Shown piece by piece: positions 8,067 to 15,312 of a stretch of 64,000 nucleotides of DNA. The DNA lies in contig CAZJWC010000003.1 in NCBI GenBank assembly GCA_964550125.1, forward strand, positions 62,001 to 126,000. Reading direction: 5' to 3'. The notes beneath the pieces were generated by a model that had not been told where the DNA came from, did not search any database, and saw only the letters and a list, made by a program, of their open reading frames with translations. This DNA comes from CAZJWC01 sp964550125. Its GTDB lineage: Bacteria; Bacillota; Clostridia; Christensenellales; Borkfalkiaceae. A program made the translations under genes and the position numbers. Each line of letters opens with the position of its first letter. Position 1 is the first letter of the stretch.

Positions 8067-8092
8067 ATACATTTATACAAGTATTTTGTCAA
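8064..8092 (-). promoter_or_regulatory. Consensus sigma-A promoter of the citrate synthase operon
   Basis: On the minus strand TTGACA (8092-8087) and TATAAT (8069-8064) are separated by exactly 17 nt. Both hexamers are perfect, implying a strong promoter that needs repression. The start of transcription would be about 45 nt upstream of the ATG at 8012. Confidence 0.9.
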
Positions 8093-8143
8093 CTAATTTT
8101 AATTGGATTGTAAAAATATGAATAGAGTATTTAAGTTTAATAC

Positions 8144-8180
8144 AAAAAGAAAGAAGATACCACATAGTTGTGATATCTTC
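8144..8180 (-). terminator. Rho-independent terminator of the 6S RNA gene
   Basis: GAAGATA and CACA arms (8153-8180) form a long hairpin, and a T-rich tract follows on the minus strand (8152-8144). It separates the RNA gene from the citrate synthase promoter downstream. Confidence 0.85.
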
Positions 8181-8409
8181 CCTCGCTTTCGCCCTTTAAT
8201 TTTGAATTAAATCAACCATCCATTTGTGCCGCAGAACGAAAAACTTTTAACCCGCGTTTCGCAGGTGGGTGCCTCGCTTGATGAATCCGACTTCTCGTAG
8301 ACGAGCCTTGCGTATCACCACAGACATTTGCTCCCTAATGAATAATGTGGATTAAGACAATTCGAACTCCGTACACTACAGACGGTAGAAAGTATTTCTA
8401 CCTTCTACG
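8144..8409 (-). ncRNA. ssrS: 6S RNA (regulator of RNA polymerase)
   Basis: A free-standing transcription unit with its own promoter (8416-8444) and terminator but no reading frame. The 6S-like features are a terminal hairpin GCTCGTCTACGAGAAG, like the conserved GAGAAG loop side of 6S. It is followed by GGCACCCACCTGCG, whose CACCxACCT block and small 7-bp hairpin (ACCTGCG against CGCGGGT) match the 3' side of the 6S central bubble. A long imperfect closing stem pairs the GTGTACGGAGTTCGAA region with the GTTCTGCGGCAC region. A short extra hairpin precedes the 5' arm. 6S RNA mimics an open promoter and sequesters sigma-A polymerase. tmRNA, RNase P and SRP signatures are absent. Confidence 0.72.
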
Positions 8410-8415
8410 TTTATG

Positions 8416-8444
8416 AGTATAGCATAAAATCGAACATAAATCAA
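8416..8444 (-). promoter_or_regulatory. Sigma-A promoter of the 6S RNA gene
   Basis: Minus-strand TTGATT (8444-8439) and TATACT (8421-8416) with a 17-nt spacer. It places the RNA start near 8409. Confidence 0.82.
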
Positions 8445-8548
8445 TATGTATATAGAATATTTTTTTAAAAAAATAGTGATAAAAATTTTAAAAAAACTAT
8501 TGACAAATAGATAATTTGTGCTTACAAGGAAATATAATCTCCTTATTA

Positions 8549-8582
8549 AAGTTAAAAAGTGAGTTTTAAGCACTCACTTTTT
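8549..8582 (-). terminator. Terminator of the pyridoxal kinase gene
   Basis: AAAAGTGAGT (8555-8564) pairs with ACTCACTTTT (8572-8581) across a 7-nt loop, with a T run beyond. The 3' arm overlaps the end of the coding sequence. Confidence 0.82.
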
Positions 8583-9413
8583 ATTATTTAATAAACCTTC
8601 AATGATAGGCAAATATTTAGCAAACTTACTTTCAAAATTTACTCCATATTTTCTATCCGTTGCATCTACTTTAGTTTGAATAACGGCATCACAAGTAAAA
8701 TCTGTTGATATTTTTATTGAATCGTCATAATTTATACCTTTAGTTATACAAGAGGCGAACATACTTGAAAAAACATCTCCCGTTCCATGAAATGCCCCGT
8801 CAACACAAACGGTTGAGTAACTCTTATTTTCACACTTTGATTTATACATAACATAACATCTATCATCTAGGTTTATACCTGTTATAAGAGCATTTTTGCA
8901 GAGTAAAGACAGTTTATCTAAAACGCTAATTGCTTCCTCTTTATTTTTAAATTGTTTATAGGGAGTATTTGTGAGTAAGCAAGCCTCGGTTGAATTTGGT
9001 AAAATATAATCGGCTATTTTACACAACTCAGCCATCTCTCTAACAAAGTCATTATCAAAATGAGCATATAACCTTCCGTTATCTCCAAGCACAGGGTCAA
9101 CAATCATAATTCCACCCTCTTTTAAAAGTTTTTGCTTTGCTAGTTTTACGTATTCTACTTGTTTTTTACTACCAAGATAGCCACTATAAATTGCGTCAAA
9201 CTTTAAATTTAAACTTGTCCAATGCTCAATAATAAAAGGAATATCTTCAGTTAAATCTCTAAAAGTATATCCCTCAAAGCCACCCGTATGAGTAGATAAA
9301 ATTGCAGTAGGCAAAACATCACAGGTAACACCTGTTGCATATATGATAGGTAAAGCGACAGTAAGGGAACATTTTCCTACACAAGAAATATCGTTGACAA
9401 CTAAAATACGCAT
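8574..9413 (-). CDS. pdxY: Pyridoxal/pyridoxamine kinase (PfkB/ribokinase-like)
   Basis: A 279-residue kinase that phosphorylates B6 vitamers with ATP. Residues 105-113 (VDPVLGDNG) and the catalytic GTGD at 210-213 (HGTGDVFSS) identify the pyridoxal kinase branch of the ribokinase fold. The N-terminus MRILVVNDISCVGKCS is typical of clostridial pyridoxamine kinases. It is a single-gene unit with a perfect promoter at 9441-9469 and its own terminator. HMP kinase (ThiD) is the main alternative and shares the fold; the spacing around GTGD and the N-terminus favour pyridoxal kinase. Confidence 0.85.
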   Translation of the reverse strand: MRILVVNDISCVGKCSLTVALPIIYATGVTCDVLPTAILSTHTGGFEGYTFRDLTEDIPFIIEHWTSLNLKFDAIYSGYLGSKKQVEYVKLAKQKLLKEGGIMIVDPVLGDNGRLYAHFDNDFVREMAELCKIADYILPNSTEACLLTNTPYKQFKNKEEAISVLDKLSLLCKNALITGINLDDRCYVMYKSKCENKSYSTVCVDGAFHGTGDVFSSMFASCITKGINYDDSIKISTDFTCDAVIQTKVDATDRKYGVNFESKFAKYLPIIEGLLNNKK

Positions 9414-9440
9414 AATATAACTCCAAAATAAATTATCTAA

Positions 9441-9469
9441 ATTATATCATTCAACCCCCTTTCTGTCAA
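9441..9469 (-). promoter_or_regulatory. Consensus sigma-A promoter of the pyridoxal kinase gene
   Basis: Minus-strand TTGACA (9469-9464) and TATAAT (9446-9441), spacer 17 nt, both hexamers perfect. GGAG lies about 9 nt before the ATG at 9413. Confidence 0.9.
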
Positions 9470-9500
9470 ACAATATTGACCAAAAATGAATATAAAATAG

Positions 9501-9529
9501 TTGCTATTTTTTGTGAAAAAGTTTAAAAT
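9501..9529 (+). promoter_or_regulatory. Sigma-A promoter of the AspRS gene
   Basis: TTGCTA (9501-9506) and TAAAAT (9524-9529) are separated by 17 nt. An AGAGGA ribosome binding site follows just before the ATG at 9561. Confidence 0.7.
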
Positions 9530-9560
9530 GAAAAAGTAAAAAATTTATAAGAGGATTTTT

Positions 9561-10892
9561 ATGTACGAATTAAACGGAACCATAAATGAAAACACAATTC
9601 CTTATGCAGAATTTAAAAACTATGTTGATAAGGAAATCACCTTTACAGGTATTATTCATAGAATTAGAGAAATGACAGGCTTTGCGTTCGTAATTATTAG
9701 AACCGCAAGAGAAACTATACAATGCGTTTACTCACCTGATTTTTCTGATTATAGATTAGATGAAAAGGTGGTTGAGGCTTGCTCGGTAAAAATTACGGGC
9801 AAGGTAGTAAAAGATGAAACAAGAGAGGACAGATTTGAAGTGCAAATCCACAATATTCAAATACTTTCAACTCCTGCTGAACAATTACCCCTTGTTATCA
9901 ATAAAAAGCAACTTGACAATATTCCTTTGGATTTAACCTTGAATATGCGTCCTGTTACTTTGCGTAACCCTAAAGAAAGAGCAGTTTTCAAAATTCAAGA
10001 GGGTATTCAAAGAGGTTTTAGAGAGTTTTTGCAAAGTGAAAACTTTACTGAGATTAAAACCCCAAAAATCAACTTTGCAGGTGCTGAAGGTGGTTCAAAT
10101 GTATTTAAACTTGACTACTTTGGAAAGCAAGTATTTTTAGCACAAAGTCCTCAATTTTATAAACAAACAATGATTCCTATCTACGAGCGAGTTTTTGAGA
10201 TAGGTCCTGTTTTTAGAGCAGAGCATCATGACACTTCAAGACACTTGAACGAATACATCTCAATGGACTTTGAAATGGGATTTATTGATGATTTTTATGA
10301 CATTATGAATATGGAAACGGGCGCTTTAAAATATATCTTTAATCTTTTAAAGACAGAATATGCAAACGAAATTGAAATTTTAAAATGTCAGTTACCAGAA
10401 ATTACAACTATTCCTACAATCAAGTTTAAAGACGCAAAAGATTTGATTGTTAACAAATACAAGAAAAAAATTACTGACTTTATGGACTTTGAACCCGAAG
10501 AGGAACAACTTATTTCAAAGTGGGCAAAAGAAACCTATGGCAGTGATTTTATATTTGTAACTCATTATCCTACGGCTAAAAGACCTTTTTACGCTATGGA
10601 AGACCCAGAAGATAGAGAAGTTACTCTTTCATTTGACCTTTTGTTTAGAGGGGTTGAAATTACTACAGGTGGTCAAAGAATACATGACTACAATATGCAA
10701 GTAGAAAAAATGAAAGCAAGAGGTATGAATCCAGACGAATTTGAATCTTATTTAATGGTTCACAAATACGGAGTTCCACCTCATGGAGGACTAGGACTTG
10801 GTTTAGAGAGAATTACAATGCACTTGCTTGGTTTTAAGAACGTAAGAAATGCGTCAATGTTCCCTCGTGATATTAATCGTGTTACACCCTAA
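9561..10892 (+). CDS. aspS: Aspartyl-tRNA synthetase, archaeal/non-discriminating type
   Basis: A 443-residue class IIb synthetase: N-terminal OB fold (about 15-105) for the anticodon, then the class II core with motif 2 FRAEHHDTSRHLNEY (from 218) and motif 3 GGLGLGLERITMHLLG near the C-terminus. It lacks the GAD insertion that makes bacterial AspRS about 590 residues, so it belongs to the archaeal/eukaryotic type. Many Clostridia carry it as the aspartate--tRNA(Asn) ligase, which misacylates tRNA-Asn for later amidation by GatCAB. The charging specificity is inferred from family, not seen. It is monocistronic with its own promoter and terminator. Confidence 0.9.
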   Translation: MYELNGTINENTIPYAEFKNYVDKEITFTGIIHRIREMTGFAFVIIRTARETIQCVYSPDFSDYRLDEKVVEACSVKITGKVVKDETREDRFEVQIHNIQILSTPAEQLPLVINKKQLDNIPLDLTLNMRPVTLRNPKERAVFKIQEGIQRGFREFLQSENFTEIKTPKINFAGAEGGSNVFKLDYFGKQVFLAQSPQFYKQTMIPIYERVFEIGPVFRAEHHDTSRHLNEYISMDFEMGFIDDFYDIMNMETGALKYIFNLLKTEYANEIEILKCQLPEITTIPTIKFKDAKDLIVNKYKKKITDFMDFEPEEEQLISKWAKETYGSDFIFVTHYPTAKRPFYAMEDPEDREVTLSFDLLFRGVEITTGGQRIHDYNMQVEKMKARGMNPDEFESYLMVHKYGVPPHGGLGLGLERITMHLLGFKNVRNASMFPRDINRVTP

Positions 10893-10902
10893 CTACGAAA
10901 TT

Positions 10903-10930
10903 AACGGACTATTATTAGTCCGTTTTTTAT
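10903..10930 (+). terminator. Terminator of the AspRS gene
   Basis: AACGGACT pairs with AGTCCGT across ATTATT, followed by TTTTTT. The same AACGGACT stem recurs at 36164 and 47915. Confidence 0.9.
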
Positions 10931-10959
10931 TTGACTTTATATATGTTTTGCTTTATTAT
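10931..10959 (+). promoter_or_regulatory. Sigma-A promoter giving a leaderless birA mRNA
   Basis: TTGACT (10931-10936), 17-nt spacer, TATTAT (10954-10959). The ATG of birA is at 10967, so the expected start of transcription falls on or next to the start codon. No Shine-Dalgarno sequence is present. The -35 box abuts the AspRS terminator. Confidence 0.75.
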
Positions 10960-10966
10960 TTTTACT

Positions 10967-11731
10967 ATGATTGATAAAAGTTATATTGAAAAACAACTAA
11001 ATAATGATATAGATGTTTTACTTTTTGATCGTCTTGCCTCAACCAATATAAAGGGAAAAGAGATTGCGAAACAGATTAAAAAGCCAACACTTGTTGTTGC
11101 AAAAGAGCAAACGGAAGGATATGGAAGATTTAAAAGAAAATTTTATTCTCCAAAGGGTTGTGGGCTTTACTTTTCTTTAATAATAAAACCAAATTTTAGC
11201 ACTGAGTTTTTACCTTTTTTAACACCTCTTTGTGCTGTTGCTCTATGCGAAAGCATTGAACAAAACTCGTCCTCTACTCCAAAAATCAAGTGGGTAAACG
11301 ACATATATCTAAACGGCAAAAAATGTTGTGGCATTTTAGCCGAATCAATATTAAACGGGAATAAAGTGGATAGTGTTGTAATTGGAATAGGGCTAAACTT
11401 ATATAAGCCAAAAGAGGATTTTGATGACAGCATTAAGGATATTGCCTGTGCGATTTTTGAAAGTAAGACTGATAATGTAGAAAATGAAATAATAACTTCT
11501 TTTTTAAAGAGATTTTTTTATTATTATAACGATATTAAAAATAAGGAATATGTAGATAAATATATTTCAAGGTCAAATATTATAGGTAAAGAAGTAAAGG
11601 TTTATCAAGGCGATAAAACTTTTGAAACAAAAGTAATTGACATTGATAACGACTGCAATTTGATTACCCAGGATTCTAAAGGAAATAGGAATAAATTTAA
11701 CAACGGTGAAATTAGTATAAAAATAAAATAG
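10967..11731 (+). CDS. birA: Biotin--[acetyl-CoA carboxylase] ligase, monofunctional
   Basis: A 254-residue biotin protein ligase that makes biotinyl-AMP and transfers biotin to the carboxyl-carrier protein. The nucleotide/biotin loop is EGYGRFKRKFYSP (about 50-62) and the second core motif is KWVNDIYLNGKK (108-119). The C-terminal small SH3-like domain (GKEVKVYQGDKTF) is present. There is no N-terminal winged helix, so it should not act as a DNA-binding repressor. The start is placed at ATG 10967 because the longer frame begins inside the -35 box. No ribosome binding site precedes it and the promoter geometry indicates a leaderless transcript. Confidence 0.9.
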   Translation: MIDKSYIEKQLNNDIDVLLFDRLASTNIKGKEIAKQIKKPTLVVAKEQTEGYGRFKRKFYSPKGCGLYFSLIIKPNFSTEFLPFLTPLCAVALCESIEQNSSSTPKIKWVNDIYLNGKKCCGILAESILNGNKVDSVVIGIGLNLYKPKEDFDDSIKDIACAIFESKTDNVENEIITSFLKRFFYYYNDIKNKEYVDKYISRSNIIGKEVKVYQGDKTFETKVIDIDNDCNLITQDSKGNRNKFNNGEISIKIK

Positions 11732-11763
11732 AATAAAATACAAATCTTAAAATTTTTTATTAA

Positions 11764-11820
11764 AGAGAAAAGGAAAGTAATTATGGTCCACCCAAAATAA
11801 AACCCTTTTCTTTTTTTGTT
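11764..11820 (+). terminator. Probable terminator of birA
   Basis: AGAAAAGG (11766-11773) pairs with CCTTTTCT (11804-11811) followed by a T-rich tract. The 30-nt loop is unusually long, so efficiency is uncertain. Confidence 0.55.
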
Positions 11821-11870
11821 TTATTTTTGAATTACCACTAATTTTTATCAATTTCCTTTTATCAAAGTAG

Positions 11871-11899
11871 TTGAATTTTATTAAAATATGTGATACACT
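11871..11899 (+). promoter_or_regulatory. Promoter of the unassigned structured RNA
   Basis: TTGAAT (11871-11876) and TACACT (11894-11899) with a 17-nt spacer. The predicted start near 11905 coincides with the first base of the outer stem of the RNA. Confidence 0.65.
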
Positions 11900-11904
11900 A
11901 ATAA

Positions 11905-12100
11905 TGCTAAACTAACTTAATATTGAAGCAATTTTTATTTTAGGGTGATTTATACCCTTTTTGCTTTTCACTTTATTGAATTTGATAAAATGCGAATTCC
12001 ACTTAGTGAAAAGTAGTATCAATTTATGTTTCAATAAGGTTAGTTTAGCGACAATCGGGGTTTGCGTTTTTATGCGTCAACTTTGGTTGGCGCATTTTTT
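11905..12100 (+). ncRNA. Unassigned structured RNA of about 195 nt
   Basis: This stretch has no gene. It is bracketed by a promoter and a strong terminator (12072-12100: 10-bp stem, TTTG loop, T run). An outer 11-bp stem GCTAAACTAAC (11906-11916) pairs with GTTAGTTTAGC (12039-12049) and extends with CTTA/TTGAA pairs around a 3-nt bulge. Inside are a 5-bp hairpin AGGGT/ACCCT (11942-11958), a 9-bp stem CTTTTCACT/AGTGAAAAG (11964-12013), and complementary TTGATA/TATCAA (11982, 12017) that could add a helix or pseudoknot. It may be a free ncRNA or the attenuated leader of the BspA-like gene, 40 nt downstream. I cannot match it to a known class. Confidence 0.6.
12072..12100 (+). terminator. Terminator of the structured RNA
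   Basis: ATGCGTCAAC pairs with GTTGGCGCAT (10 bp, one G-T pair) around TTTG, followed by six T. Confidence 0.88.
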
Positions 12101-12139
12101 ATTTAAATCAAAAATTATAAATGTGAAGGAGATAATTTG

Positions 12140-13429
12140 ATGAAAAAGAGAGCAATAACATTTTTAAGCTTATGTATACTCATTCTTTGTGGTTTAATTT
12201 TCACAGGTTGTAACAATACTGGTGAAGTAGAATATGAATATAATTCAACAACTGATACATATACATTTGTTGGCAAAAGCGAATACACTGATACAGAGAT
12301 TGTTATTCCAAGCACATATAAAGATAAGGCTGTAACCAGCATTGGACAATACGCATTTTATGGTTGCTCTAACTTAACAAGCGTAACAATCCCCAACAGT
12401 ATAACAAGTATCGGTAATTATGCCTTTGCTGAGTGTACTAACCTAGCAAATGTAACTATCGGCACTGGTGTAACTAGCATTGGTAATTCAACTTTTCAAA
12501 ATTGCAGTAAAATTAAAAACATAACAATTCCCGACAGTGTAACTAATATTGGTAGTTCAGCGTTTTACGGTTGTACCAGTCTTGAAAGCGTAATAATCCC
12601 AAACGGCGTAACTAATATTGAAAGTTTAACATTTTATGGTTGCACTAGTCTTGAAAATATAAAAATTCCTAGCAGTATTACAAACATAGGCAACAATGCT
12701 TTTAAAAATTGCTCTAAATTAACGTATATTGGCAACGATTCTAACCCTTATTTATGTTTAGTTAAAATAATAGATTCAACCATTTCTACTATCACAATAA
12801 ACGAAAATTGTAAATTTATATTAAATTCAGCGTTCAAAGATTGTACTAGCCTTGAAAATGTAATAATTCCTGACAGTGTAACAAACATTGGATATGAAGC
12901 ATTTTATGGTTGTACAAATTTAGCAAACGTAACTCTTGGTGATGGCTTGACAAGCATTTCAAGTTTTGCTTTTTATAATTGTAGTAGCCTAGAAAGTATA
13001 ACACTTCCTAACAGTGTAACAAACATTGGTGATTTTGCTTTCTCTAGTTGTACAAGTTTAACAAATGTAACTATTGGTAATGGTTTGACAAGTATTGGAG
13101 ATTCTGCTTTTAATAATTGCAGCAGTCTAACAAATATAACCATCCCTGACAGCGTTACAAGTATAGGCAAATATGCATTTAGTAAGTGTACAAGTTTAGC
13201 AAATGTAACTATCGGCAACGGGGTAACAGACATCGGTACTGGCGCATTCACTAACAATTTTTCATTATACTATAAAGACACTGAAAATCAATGGAATAGT
13301 ATAAACAAAGGTAGTTCTAATTTTTCTGAAGCCAAAATCTATTATTACAGTGAGAGCACGCCTTTAGAAAACAACAAATATTGGCATTATTATAACGGTC
13401 AAATTACTATTTGGTCTATTGAAGAATAA
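12140..13429 (+). CDS. BspA-family leucine-rich-repeat lipoprotein
   Basis: A 429-residue secreted protein. Residues 1-23 are a signal peptide ending in a lipobox-like IFTGC with Cys24, so the mature protein is probably lipid-anchored. From about residue 60 to 385 run about twelve 23-residue BspA/TpLRR repeats of the form LxxVxIPxSVTxIGxxAFxxC; one is irregular near residues 195-240. The C-terminus has a short aromatic domain (YYKDTENQWNSI, then WHYYNGQITIW). BspA-like proteins bind host or bacterial surfaces; the ligand here is unknown. ATG 12140 has GAAGGAG upstream. The near-identical repeats make it prone to copy-number change. Confidence 0.9.
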   Translation: MKKRAITFLSLCILILCGLIFTGCNNTGEVEYEYNSTTDTYTFVGKSEYTDTEIVIPSTYKDKAVTSIGQYAFYGCSNLTSVTIPNSITSIGNYAFAECTNLANVTIGTGVTSIGNSTFQNCSKIKNITIPDSVTNIGSSAFYGCTSLESVIIPNGVTNIESLTFYGCTSLENIKIPSSITNIGNNAFKNCSKLTYIGNDSNPYLCLVKIIDSTISTITINENCKFILNSAFKDCTSLENVIIPDSVTNIGYEAFYGCTNLANVTLGDGLTSISSFAFYNCSSLESITLPNSVTNIGDFAFSSCTSLTNVTIGNGLTSIGDSAFNNCSSLTNITIPDSVTSIGKYAFSKCTSLANVTIGNGVTDIGTGAFTNNFSLYYKDTENQWNSINKGSSNFSEAKIYYYSESTPLENNKYWHYYNGQITIWSIEE

Positions 13430-13449
13430 AATGTGATAATACAAAAATA

Positions 13450-13486
13450 AAAGTTCGTCTACATCTCGTGTGGACGAACTTTTTTA
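13450..13486. terminator. Bidirectional terminator between the LRR lipoprotein and ECF-S genes
   Basis: AAAGTTCGTC (13450-13459) pairs with GACGAACTTT, with an inner TACA/TGTG pair around TCTCG. T runs lie on the plus side and A-rich sequence on the other side, serving the convergent genes. Confidence 0.85.
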
Positions 13487-13492
13487 TATTAT

Positions 13493-14077
13493 TTAATTTT
13501 GTTTATCTTCATTGTCTATATTATCTTCATTGTTTGTTGTTTTATTTTTCAATTCACTATTATTGTTATTATAAACATCTTTGAAAATGTTGGTTTTTTC
13601 TATTACTTTTATAAGTAAAACTGCCACAATAATTCCAACAATACCTTGTATTGCATTGAAAGGAATATTGACAAGTGAGGGAGCAAAACCATACATAAAT
13701 CCTTCAAATACAAAGTAACCTAAAATCATTAAAATTTCAGCAAATAGTCCTGCTATTATTCTTGAAGGAACACTTTTTATCTTTTTAGAAAATAGATTAT
13801 AACTTGTATAGGCAACGATAGACATAAGTGCTTTTATCACAAAAGTAACTGGTGCATAAACAACATAGCCTGAAAAAATATCGGCAAGTGCTGAACCAAT
13901 ACCAGCAGCAAACATACCGTATATGGGAGATAAAACCCAAGCACCTAGTAATACAAACGCATCACCAAGATTGACATATCCTTTTAGTGGTGAAGGAATT
14001 TTTATTATCATAGTCGCAACACAAATTAAAGATGCAAACATTGCTGTATAAACAATTTTTTTAGTAACAGAATTCAT
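13493..14077 (-). CDS. ECF transporter S component
   Basis: A 194-residue membrane protein with five or six hydrophobic helices and the ECF-S hallmark region GYVNLGDAFVLLGAWVL followed by ALADIFSGYVVYAPVTF. S components bind a vitamin or precursor and dock on a shared EcfA-A'-T energising module, which is not in this window. The C-terminal 35 residues are a hydrophilic Asn/Asp/Glu-rich tail. The substrate is not predictable from the sequence; its subfamily resembles those for B6 or pyrimidine vitamin precursors. It is the last gene of the mtnN-luxS-ung-apgM run, 18 nt after apgM. Confidence 0.82.
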   Translation of the reverse strand: MNSVTKKIVYTAMFASLICVATMIIKIPSPLKGYVNLGDAFVLLGAWVLSPIYGMFAAGIGSALADIFSGYVVYAPVTFVIKALMSIVAYTSYNLFSKKIKSVPSRIIAGLFAEILMILGYFVFEGFMYGFAPSLVNIPFNAIQGIVGIIVAVLLIKVIEKTNIFKDVYNNNNSELKNKTTNNEDNIDNEDKQN

Positions 14078-14095
14078 AATTTTCTACCTAAAATA

Positions 14096-15304
14096 CTATT
14101 CTTTAATCATTTTTTGTATCAATTCAAATCCGTTTGAAACATAAATACCAGTTGATTGACAATTTTCTTCATCATATTTATCACAACCACTAGCAATCTT
14201 TTTATTACTCTTATAAAGCAAATAAGGAATAGGGTCGCTAATATGCCCACCGGTTGATACTGGTGTAGGGTGGTCGGGGCAAATAAGCATTGTAAAATCA
14301 TCAATTTTAGGCAACTCCTCTAGTAAGGGTTTTACAACCTTTTCGTCAATTTGCTCTATCGAATAAATCTTATGTTTTAAATCCCCTTGATGTCCACACT
14401 CGTCTGGTGCTTCCATATGGATATATACATAATCACAGCCGTTTTTTAAAGCATCTATACAAGCGTTTGCTTTACCTGAAAAATTAGTTTCATAAGTTCC
14501 TGTTGAACCTTCAACTTCGATAACTTTCATACCTGTCAATTTACCTATACCTTTAAGCAAATCAACAGCCGAAATAACTCCTGCCTTCAAGCCAAATTTC
14601 TTTTCAAAATCATCAAGTCTTGGTTTACAACCTTCACCCCAAAACCATACGGAATTTGCAGGATTTTTACCTTCAGCAATCCTCTTTTTATTAACGGGGT
14701 GTTCCATAAGCAATTTATACGATTTTTTCATCATATCAATTAAACCGTCAGCGAGCAACCCTTTGGGCATATATTCGCCAACCACTCTATTTTTAATATT
14801 GTGTGGAGGGGTTAACTCGTGGCAAACTTGCGCATTTGATACAACTAAACAATGTCTATAACTAATACCTGCGTACAACTTGAATTTTTCGTTATTGAAA
14901 TAGCCTTGTAAAAATTCAATCAATTCTTCTGCTTCCTTGGTAGAAATTTCGCCAGCGCTATAATCAATCATCTTTCTATCTTCGTACTTTTCTTCATCAC
15001 TCAACGTAACAAAATTACAACGCATAGTTACGTCAGTATCTTTTAAGTCGATACCGATTGAAGCAGCCTCCAAAGGAGAACGCCCACTATAATACTGTTT
15101 AGGGTTGTAACCCATAACTGACAAATTCGCCACATCGCTACCAGCAGGCATACCTTCTGGAACTGTTTTACACATGCCAAGTTCACTAACTTTTGCTAAA
15201 CTATCAATGGTAGGTTTATTTGCATAAGCTAAAGGAGTTTTTCCGTTTAACTCATCAATTTTATAGTCTGCCATACCATCGCCTAAAACTACTACATACT
15301 TCAT
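14096..15304 (-). CDS. apgM: Cofactor-independent phosphoglycerate mutase, archaeal (ApgM) type
   Basis: A 402-residue member of the alkaline phosphatase superfamily that interconverts 3- and 2-phosphoglycerate. Visible metal and nucleophile motifs are GDGMADYK (8-15), GSDVANLSVMGY (55-66, with the probable phosphorylated serine), HMEAPDECGHQGD and CPDHPTPVSTGGH near the C-terminus. It is of the archaeal-like family, shorter than the 510-residue GpmI. Some members act as phosphopentomutase-like or homoserine-kinase-like enzymes (ThrH/ApgM paralogues), so glycolytic function is likely but not certain. It lies between ung and the ECF-S gene. Confidence 0.88.
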   Translation of the reverse strand: MKYVVVLGDGMADYKIDELNGKTPLAYANKPTIDSLAKVSELGMCKTVPEGMPAGSDVANLSVMGYNPKQYYSGRSPLEAASIGIDLKDTDVTMRCNFVTLSDEEKYEDRKMIDYSAGEISTKEAEELIEFLQGYFNNEKFKLYAGISYRHCLVVSNAQVCHELTPPHNIKNRVVGEYMPKGLLADGLIDMMKKSYKLLMEHPVNKKRIAEGKNPANSVWFWGEGCKPRLDDFEKKFGLKAGVISAVDLLKGIGKLTGMKVIEVEGSTGTYETNFSGKANACIDALKNGCDYVYIHMEAPDECGHQGDLKHKIYSIEQIDEKVVKPLLEELPKIDDFTMLICPDHPTPVSTGGHISDPIPYLLYKSNKKIASGCDKYDEENCQSTGIYVSNGFELIQKMIKE

Positions 15305-15312
15305 AATACTAC

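Noticed and set aside
8144..8409. tmRNA, because TTCGAA resembles a T-arm
   Set aside because: The flanking bases cannot form a T-stem, there is no tag reading frame or tRNA-like ends, and the layout fits 6S better.
8376..8573. 65-residue frame upstream of the 6S gene
   Set aside because: It overlaps the 6S promoter and is AT-driven low-complexity sequence.
12140..13429. Tandem DNA repeat or CRISPR-like array
   Set aside because: The periodicity is about 69 nt of coding LRR repeats in a single frame; there are no spacers.
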